A stretch of 64,000 nucleotides of DNA, from assembly GCA_903951825.1 (NCBI GenBank), contig CAJBDJ010000049.1, positions 1 through 64,000 of the forward strand, in the 5' to 3' direction. How positions within the stretch are numbered: the stretch's first letter is position 1; every line of letters starts with the position of its first letter. Below, one piece after another: positions 58,476 to 64,000 of the stretch. Source of the stretch: an uncultured Pseudomonadota bacterium. GTDB lineage: Bacteria > Pseudomonadota > Gammaproteobacteria > Burkholderiales > Rhodocyclaceae. Below the pieces are notes generated by a model, which was not told the origin of the DNA, ran no database searches, and saw nothing but the letters and a program-made list of their open reading frames with translations. The position numbers and the translations under genes are program-made.

Positions 58476-61187
58476 ATGTCCGCAACAACTGTTTCGCAAT
58501 TCGCTGTTGAACTAAAAATGCCCGTCGCCGCCCTGCTTGAGCAATTGGCCAAAGCCGGTGTGGGTAAACAAGGCAGCAATGACCCGCTGACCGATCAGGA
58601 TAAGTCCCGGTTGCTTGATTATCTGCGCCGTGCGCATGGTGACGAGTCGAAGACCAAGATCACCCTGACGCGCAAGCAAACCTCCGAAATCAAGGCAACC
58701 GATTCACACGGGCGAGCTCGCACGGTGCAGGTTGAAGTGCGGAAAAAGCGCGTCCTGATGAAACGCGATCCGGGCGTTGAGCATTCTGCCGAAGTGCTGG
58801 CAGAAGCCGTGCCGGAAGAGGTTAGGGACGACGCGCCGGGGGCTGCGCTGGCGGTCGTATCCGTTGTTGCGCTCGAAGCGCCGGTCGCTGCTCTGCCGGT
58901 TGTTGAGCCGGATCCCGTTGTGGTTGTCGAAATGCCGGCTGAGGTAGTGGCTGAACGGCCGCCGGAAGCGCCGACGGTTGCGCCTTCCAAGCTGAGCCGC
59001 CCGGGAGAGCGTCAGTTCCGTGATGAGGGTGATCGCCGCCATCACGAGCTGCTGGAGCGCCAGGCTCGCGAAATGCGCGAGAAGCAGGAACGTGAAGCAA
59101 TGCAGGCACGGCGCCGGGAAGCGGATGCCGCATTGGCTTCCGCACAGTCCGCCGAGCCTAATCGCACGGCACCTGTAGCGGTGGTCAAGCCCGCGGTGGT
59201 GGCCGAGAAAGGGACGCTTCACAAAAAGGCAGACGCACCCGGCAAGGAGGCAAAAAAGGGCGGCGGCGGAAACGTGCGTGCCGACGAAGGAAAAAAGAAG
59301 CCCGGCATCAAGACGCGCTCGGCAGATACCGGGAACTCTTGGAAAACCGGTCGCCAGGGACATAAAAAACACGGTAGCAAGGCAGACGACGGTCAGGGCA
59401 GTTTCCAAGCGCCGACCGAACCGATGGTGCGGGAAGTTCATGTGCCGGAGACCATTTCCGTCACCGATCTGGCTCACAAGATGGCCGTCAAGGCGATTGA
59501 AGTCATCAAGGCGATGATGAAAATGGGTTCGATGGTCACCATCAACCAGGTGCTGGATCAGGAAACGGCGATGATCGTCGTCGAAGAAATGGGGCACCTG
59601 CCGGTTGCTGCCAAACTCGATGATCCGGACGCCTTTCTGGAGATCACCGAAGGCGGCGAGCAAAAAGATGTTCCGCTTGAATCGCGGGCGCCGGTGGTTA
59701 CGGTCATGGGACACGTCGACCACGGCAAGACCTCGCTGCTCGACTACATTCGTCGCGCCAAGGTGGCCTCCGGTGAGGCCGGTGGGATCACCCAGCATAT
59801 TGGTGCCTATCACGTCGAAACCGATCGCGGCATGGTCACTTTCCTCGATACGCCGGGTCACGAAGCCTTCACGGCGATGCGCGCACGCGGGGCGAAAGCG
59901 ACCGACATCGTCATTCTGGTTGTCGCTGCCGATGATGGCGTGATGCCGCAAACCAAGGAGGCGATTCACCATGCCCGCGCCGCTGGCGTACCGCTCGTTG
60001 TCGCGGTCAACAAAATTGACAAACCTGATGCCAACATGGATCGCGTCAAGCAGGAACTGGTAGCTGAGGGCGTAATTCCCGAAGAGTATGGTGGCGATTC
60101 GCCGTTCATCGCGGTATCAGCCAAAAAAGGCACGGGTATCGACGAACTGCTCGAGCAATTGTTGTTGCAGGCTGAAATTCTCGAGTTGAAAGCGCAGCGC
60201 GATGCGCCGGCCAAAGGATTGATCGTCGAAGCGCGCCTCGACCGCGGGCGGGGAGCAGTAGCGACGATGCTGGTTCAGTCCGGTACCTTGCGGCGCGGCG
60301 ACATCGTGCTGGCCGGCCAGGTTTCCGGCCGTGTTCGCGCCATGCTCGATGAAAATGGCAAGCCGATCAACGAGGCCGGGCCGTCGATCCCGGTCGAAAT
60401 CCTTGGTCTCTCCGATGTTCCGGCCGCTGGCGAGGAAGCGATTGTGCTTGCAGATGAGAAAAAGGCACGTGAAATCGCCCTTTTCCGTCAGGGCAAGTTC
60501 CGCGACGTCAAATTGGCCAAGCAGCAAGCCGCCAAGCTCGAAAACATGTTCCAGCAAATGGAAGAAGGCGAGATCAAGACACTTGCATTGATTGTCAAGG
60601 CCGACGTCCAGGGGTCTCAGGAAGCGTTGGTGCAGACACTTTCCAAGCTGGCCAACGAGGAGGTTCGTGTCAATGTGATTCACGGCGCGGTGGGGGCGAT
60701 CAGCGAATCCGACGTCAACCTGGCGCAAGCCTCGGGTGCCGTCATTATCGGCTTCAATATCCGTGCCGATGCCGGTGCGCGTAAACTGGCCGAAACCTTT
60801 GGTGTTGATATCCGTTACTACAACGTGATTTACGACGCGGTCGACGAAGTCAAGGCCGCGTTGTCCGGTATGTTGTCGCCGGAAAAGCGCGAGCAGATTA
60901 CCGGTCTGGTCGAAATTCGGCAGGTCTTCCACAACTCAAAGGTCGGAGCGATTGCCGGCTGCTACATGCTCGAAGGTGTTATCAAGCGCAGCTCGCGTGT
61001 TCGCTTGTTGCGCAACCATGTCGTGCAGTGGGACGGCGAGCTCGATTCGCTCAAGCGCTTCAAGGATGATGTCAAGGAAGTTCGCAGTAACTTCGAGTTC
61101 GGGATGTCGCTCAAAGGGAATAACGACATTCAGGAAGGCGATCAACTCGAAGTCTATGAAATCCAGGAAGTTGCACGCACGCTTTGA
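58476..61187 (+). CDS. infB: Translation initiation factor IF-2
   Basis: IF-2 (903 residues) has the N-terminal IF2_N domain ([16 protein letters not shown]), a long charged, low-complexity linker (about 90-330) and a C-terminal GTPase core with GHVDHGKTS near residue 412, DTPGHEAF and NKIDKPD. The ATG at 58476 has GGGAGG upstream; an earlier in-frame ATG lies inside nusA. Internal starts giving shorter forms, as in E. coli, cannot be excluded. Its stop overlaps the rbfA start. Confidence 0.96.
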   Translation: MSATTVSQFAVELKMPVAALLEQLAKAGVGKQGSNDPLTDQDKSRLLDYLRRAHGDESKTKITLTRKQTSEIKATDSHGRARTVQVEVRKKRVLMKRDPGVEHSAEVLAEAVPEEVRDDAPGAALAVVSVVALEAPVAALPVVEPDPVVVVEMPAEVVAERPPEAPTVAPSKLSRPGERQFRDEGDRRHHELLERQAREMREKQEREAMQARRREADAALASAQSAEPNRTAPVAVVKPAVVAEKGTLHKKADAPGKEAKKGGGGNVRADEGKKKPGIKTRSADTGNSWKTGRQGHKKHGSKADDGQGSFQAPTEPMVREVHVPETISVTDLAHKMAVKAIEVIKAMMKMGSMVTINQVLDQETAMIVVEEMGHLPVAAKLDDPDAFLEITEGGEQKDVPLESRAPVVTVMGHVDHGKTSLLDYIRRAKVASGEAGGITQHIGAYHVETDRGMVTFLDTPGHEAFTAMRARGAKATDIVILVVAADDGVMPQTKEAIHHARAAGVPLVVAVNKIDKPDANMDRVKQELVAEGVIPEEYGGDSPFIAVSAKKGTGIDELLEQLLLQAEILELKAQRDAPAKGLIVEARLDRGRGAVATMLVQSGTLRRGDIVLAGQVSGRVRAMLDENGKPINEAGPSIPVEILGLSDVPAAGEEAIVLADEKKAREIALFRQGKFRDVKLAKQQAAKLENMFQQMEEGEIKTLALIVKADVQGSQEALVQTLSKLANEEVRVNVIHGAVGAISESDVNLAQASGAVIIGFNIRADAGARKLAETFGVDIRYYNVIYDAVDEVKAALSGMLSPEKREQITGLVEIRQVFHNSKVGAIAGCYMLEGVIKRSSRVRLLRNHVVQWDGELDSLKRFKDDVKEVRSNFEFGMSLKGNNDIQEGDQLEVYEIQEVARTL

Positions 61188-61558
61188 TGAAGAAAAAGGG
61201 ATTTCAGCGCAGTGATCGGGTCGCGGAGCAAATGCGCCGCGATCTTGCCGATCTGATTCGCAGTGAACTCAAGGATCCGCGGGTCGGCATGATCAGCCTG
61301 ACCGACGTTGTTCTGACGCCGGATTACGCCCATGCCAAAGTTTTCTTCACGACACTTCAATCCGAGCATCTGGAAGAAATCCAGCTTGGCCTGAGGCGCG
61401 CTGCCGGCTTTCTGCGCCGGCAACTGGGGCGCCGTATCCATATCCATACGCTGCCAGAACTGCACTTCATTTACGATGACTCCATCGAACGCGGTGCCAG
61501 TATGTCGCAACTCATCGAGCGAGCCAGCGCGCTTAGCGATCAAACGCCGGAAGACTGA
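61187..61558 (+). CDS. rbfA: Ribosome-binding factor A
   Basis: RbfA (123 residues) is a KH-fold 30S assembly factor. It contains RSDRVAEQMRRDLADLI, ELKDPRVGMISLTDV and RIHIHTLPELHFIYDDSIERG. The ATG at 61187 overlaps the infB stop (TGATG); a TTG just before is also in frame. It is 6 bp upstream of truB. Confidence 0.95.
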   Translation: MKKKGFQRSDRVAEQMRRDLADLIRSELKDPRVGMISLTDVVLTPDYAHAKVFFTTLQSEHLEEIQLGLRRAAGFLRRQLGRRIHIHTLPELHFIYDDSIERGASMSQLIERASALSDQTPED

Positions 61559-61564
61559 TTTTTC

Positions 61565-62470
61565 ATGCAAGTCAAAAAGACCTGGAAACAGGTCGACGGG
61601 GTACTCTTGCTCGACAAGCCAAAGGGCTTGACTTCCAACGACGCATTACAGAAGGTGCGTCGTCTGTTTTCTGCCGCCAAGGGGGGGCATACCGGTACGC
61701 TTGATCCGCTGGCGACTGGTTTGCTGCCGCTTTGTTTTGGCGAGGCAACCAAGTTTTCGGCCGATTTGCTGCATGCTGACAAGACCTATGAAGCCATCGT
61801 CAAACTCGGAATTACCACCGATTCCGGCGATGCCGATGGCGAAGTGATCGCCACGGCTGCGGTCAACGTTGGAAAAAACGATATTTTTCACACCTTGCCA
61901 CGTTTTGCTGGCGATATTTGGCAAACCCCGCCGATGCACTCGGCGCTCAAACGAGACGGTCGCCCCCTTTATGAGTTGGCGCGTCAAGGGATTGAGGTGG
62001 AGCGCGAAGCGCGGGCGGTGACCATACACGCCATCGATTTGCTGGATTTCTCCGAAGGCACAGACACCCTGAGCATCCGCGTTTCGTGCAGCAAAGGCAC
62101 TTACATTCGCGTTCTGGCTGCCGATATCGGCAACGTGCTCGGTTGTGGAGCCCATTTGGCCGGCTTGCGGCGGACGCGGGTTGCTGACCTCGGGCTGGAA
62201 AATTCGTTCACCCTGGCGGAGTTGCAGGAAATGGATGAAAGTCAGCGAATGTTGTGTTTGCAGCCTGTCGACGGCTTGCTGCGTAGCTTGCCAGTCGTCA
62301 TGGTCGATGGCGTTGCTGCCGAACGTTTTCGGCATGGCAATCCGGTCGATCTGCCCGACGGCGTCAGCGGGAAAATTCGGGTTTATGCGGATCAGCAGTT
62401 GATTGGAGTGGGTGAGCCTGGTGCGGATGGTCGTCTGTGGCCGAAACGGCTGGTGCAATTAGCGCCTTAA
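61565..62470 (+). CDS. truB: tRNA pseudouridine synthase B
   Basis: TruB (301 residues) makes pseudouridine 55 in tRNA. The catalytic aspartate is D47 in GGHTGTLDPLATGLLP; also present are LDKPKGLTSNDALQKV and the CSKGTYIRVLAADIG motif. The C-terminal PUA-like part is present (MVDGVAAERFRHGNPV). It ends the rimP operon. Confidence 0.96.
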   Translation: MQVKKTWKQVDGVLLLDKPKGLTSNDALQKVRRLFSAAKGGHTGTLDPLATGLLPLCFGEATKFSADLLHADKTYEAIVKLGITTDSGDADGEVIATAAVNVGKNDIFHTLPRFAGDIWQTPPMHSALKRDGRPLYELARQGIEVEREARAVTIHAIDLLDFSEGTDTLSIRVSCSKGTYIRVLAADIGNVLGCGAHLAGLRRTRVADLGLENSFTLAELQEMDESQRMLCLQPVDGLLRSLPVVMVDGVAAERFRHGNPVDLPDGVSGKIRVYADQQLIGVGEPGADGRLWPKRLVQLAP

Positions 62471-62475
62471 GTCGT

Positions 62476-62481
62476 TATAAT
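62476..62481 (+). promoter_or_regulatory. Candidate -10 element for rpsO
   Basis: TATAAT, a perfect -10 hexamer, lies just after truB and about 94 bp before rpsO. The matching -35 region is weak (no TTGACA within 16-18 bp), so an rpsO promoter here is only plausible. Confidence 0.35.
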
Positions 62482-62574
62482 CGGTATCTTCCGTTGCCGA
62501 CGGAAAAATTATTTTAATCTGGCGCCGGCTCTATCAAACTGGGGCTGCGCTTCTACAACGAAAGAGAGTTTGAA

Positions 62575-62844
62575 ATGGCATTTACAGCCGAAGTCAAAGC
62601 CGGCGTCGTCGCCGATTATCAGCGCGCCAAAGGCGACACCGGATCTCCGGAAGTCCAGGTCGCTTTGCTGACCGCCCGCATCAATGATCTGACCCCGCAT
62701 TTCAAAGAGCACAAAAAAGATCACCACTCACGTCGTGGCCTGCTGCGCATGGTTAACCAGCGTCGTAAATTGCTTGATTACCTCAAAGGCAAGAATGTCG
62801 ATGCCTACCGTACCCTGATTACCCGCCTTGGTCTGCGGAAGTAA
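62575..62844 (+). CDS. rpsO: 30S ribosomal protein S15
   Basis: S15 (89 residues) contains [39 protein letters not shown] (cited in parts) and ends [10 protein letters not shown], the family sequence. GAAAGAGAG upstream serves as ribosome binding site. It precedes pnp, the usual neighbour. Confidence 0.97.
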   Translation: MAFTAEVKAGVVADYQRAKGDTGSPEVQVALLTARINDLTPHFKEHKKDHHSRRGLLRMVNQRRKLLDYLKGKNVDAYRTLITRLGLRK

Positions 62845-62863
62845 TTTAGACCAAAGCCCCGAA

Positions 62864-62896
62864 AGAGCGGCCCGGAGGTTTCCCGGCCGCTTTTTT
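62864..62896 (+). terminator. Intrinsic terminator between rpsO and pnp
   Basis: AGCGGCC/GGCCGCT (62866-62872 with 62885-62891) with a 12-base loop is followed by T residues. It ends most rpsO transcripts, leaving pnp to read-through or its own promoter. Confidence 0.85.
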
Positions 62897-62951
62897 CATT
62901 TTGTTGTTGTGTTGTGTGTTGAAGCTAAATTGTTGAGTGTGAAAGGGAATT

Positions 62952-64000
62952 ATGTTTAATGTTGTCAAAAAATCATTTGCCTACGGTGCCCATACGGTCA
63001 CCATTGAAACGGGTGAAGTGGCTCGTCAAGCAGGGGGCGCTGTGTTGGTCTCGATGGAGGAGACCGTTGTATTGGTGACTGTGGTTGCCGCCAAGAGCGC
63101 CAAGCCAGGTCAGGATTTCTTTCCGCTAACCGTTGATTATCAGGAAAAAACTTATGCCGCCGGGCGTATACCCGGTGGCTTCTTCAAGCGCGAAGGTCGC
63201 CCGTCTGAAAAAGAAACGCTGACTTGCCGCTTGATCGATCGGCCGATCCGTCCGTTGTTCCCGGATGGTTTCTATAACGAAGTGCAGGTCATTGCTACGG
63301 TGATGTCGCTGAACCCGGAAATCGATTCCGATATTCCGGCACTGATCGGTGCTTCTGCTGCCCTGGCGATTTCCGGCGTGCCGTTCAATGGTCCGATTGG
63401 CGCCGCCCGCGTTGGTTACATCGACGGCCAATACGTTCTGTGTCCGACGCTCAGTCAACTCAAATCCAGTCAGCTTGACTTGGTCGTTGCCGGTACCGAT
63501 ACGGCGGTTTTGATGGTTGAGTCCGAAGCTCAGCAACTGTCCGAGGAAATCATGCTTGGTGCGGTTGTTTTCGGTCACGGCGAATCATTGAAGGCAATCA
63601 ACGCTATCAACGAACTGGTTGAAGAAGCCGGCAAGCCGGAGTGGGATTGGCAAGCGGCACCGAAGGACGAGGCACTGGTTGCCCGCATCGGCGAACTGGC
63701 CAATGTCAGGCTCGAAGAAGCCTACAACATCACCGTCAAGCAGACACGCAGCCAGGCGGTCAAGCTTATTCGCGGTGATGTGATTGCCGCTATTTGTGCC
63801 GGCGATGGTGCGCCGGACGAAAACACCGTCGGCAATCTCTTTCACGAACTCGAAGCCAGTATTGTTCGTGGTCGCATCCTCTCAGGCGCACCGCGTATCG
63901 ATGGTCGTGACACCCGCACCGTGCGCCCGATTACCATGCGTTCCGGCGTCCTGCCGCGTACTCACGGCTCAGCGTTGTTCACCCGTGGTGAAACCCAGGC
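62952..64000 (+). CDS. pnp: Polynucleotide phosphorylase, 5' part (runs off the window)
   Basis: The first 349 codons are present and the gene continues past the end. It begins [26 protein letters not shown] and contains [22 protein letters not shown] and [20 protein letters not shown] (cited in parts), so the first RNase PH-like domain is complete. PNPase is a 3'-5' exoribonuclease and part of the RNA degradosome. A GGGAAT stretch near the ATG is a weak ribosome binding site. The catalytic second core and KH/S1 domains lie beyond 64000. Confidence 0.95.
   Translation, partial: MFNVVKKSFAYGAHTVTIETGEVARQAGGAVLVSMEETVVLVTVVAAKSAKPGQDFFPLTVDYQEKTYAAGRIPGGFFKREGRPSEKETLTCRLIDRPIRPLFPDGFYNEVQVIATVMSLNPEIDSDIPALIGASAALAISGVPFNGPIGAARVGYIDGQYVLCPTLSQLKSSQLDLVVAGTDTAVLMVESEAQQLSEEIMLGAVVFGHGESLKAINAINELVEEAGKPEWDWQAAPKDEALVARIGELANVRLEEAYNITVKQTRSQAVKLIRGDVIAAICAGDGAPDENTVGNLFHELEASIVRGRILSGAPRIDGRDTRTVRPITMRSGVLPRTHGSALFTRGETQ

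Overview
The window reads as a chromosomal segment of a betaproteobacterium, most likely a Rhodocyclales member (Dechloromonas/Azonexus-like). This is inferred from the protein families and gene orders (ureDABC-E-F-G, thrS-infC-rpmI-rplT-pheST-ihfA, rimP-nusA-infB-rbfA-truB-rpsO-pnp, an SLC5-type sensor kinase near acs); no rRNA is present to settle it. Most of the segment is dense, GC-rich core genome with many ATGA/TGATG start-stop overlaps.

Region 1 (1-7534) is the most accessory part. A NAD salvage operon (nicotinamidase, nicotinate phosphoribosyltransferase, glutamine-dependent NAD synthetase, NMN adenylyltransferase-Nudix) is divergent from a NrtR-like regulator, and two 21-bp palindromic sites lie between them. 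A radical SAM/SPASM gene and a 15-codon mini-ORF with a strong ribosome binding site end the operon. The block is bracketed by arrays of TTGACCA motifs in inverted orientation, each with 22-23 bp periodicity and a shared TTGACCACTGAATC core. This suggests a mobile or formerly mobile NAD cassette inserted beside ureG. A second 22-23 bp array (CGGTCACG) abuts it on the left.

Region 2 (7535-14437, minus strand) holds a urease operon ureD-A-B-C-E-(VOC)-F-G, in which the ureG start appears frameshifted, plus a YkgJ-type cysteine-cluster protein and queF. tRNA-Ser(GGA) follows.

Region 3 (14827-28775, minus strand) is a transport/signalling block for acetate or a related solute: two small membrane proteins, a large SLC5 symporter, an apparently dead exonuclease, two DUF294 nucleotidyltransferase paralogues (one with cNMP and CBS domains), a membrane-anchored PAS/pseudo-kinase/exonuclease fusion, a receiver-only response regulator, an SLC5-type sensor kinase (CrbS/CbrA-like), a small membrane protein and acetyl-CoA synthetase.

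Region 4 (29031-42034) carries yqhA, a class I fumarase and a DnaJ-like gene on the plus strand. The glycine cleavage genes gcvT, gcvH and gcvP follow on the minus strand, with a 1380-residue type IIG restriction-modification enzyme between gcvT and gcvH, then slyX and a 47-residue membrane protein.

Region 5 (42136-64000) is translation machinery: tRNA-Val(GAC), the thrS-infC-rpmI-rplT-pheS-pheT-ihfA-merR cluster with a terminator-like hairpin in front of thrS and an AUA start for infC, tRNA-Leu(TAG), a PHP/yciO/M50 peptidase/trpS/scpAB/rluB run, the rimP-nusA-infB-rbfA-truB operon, rpsO, and the start of pnp, which runs off the end.
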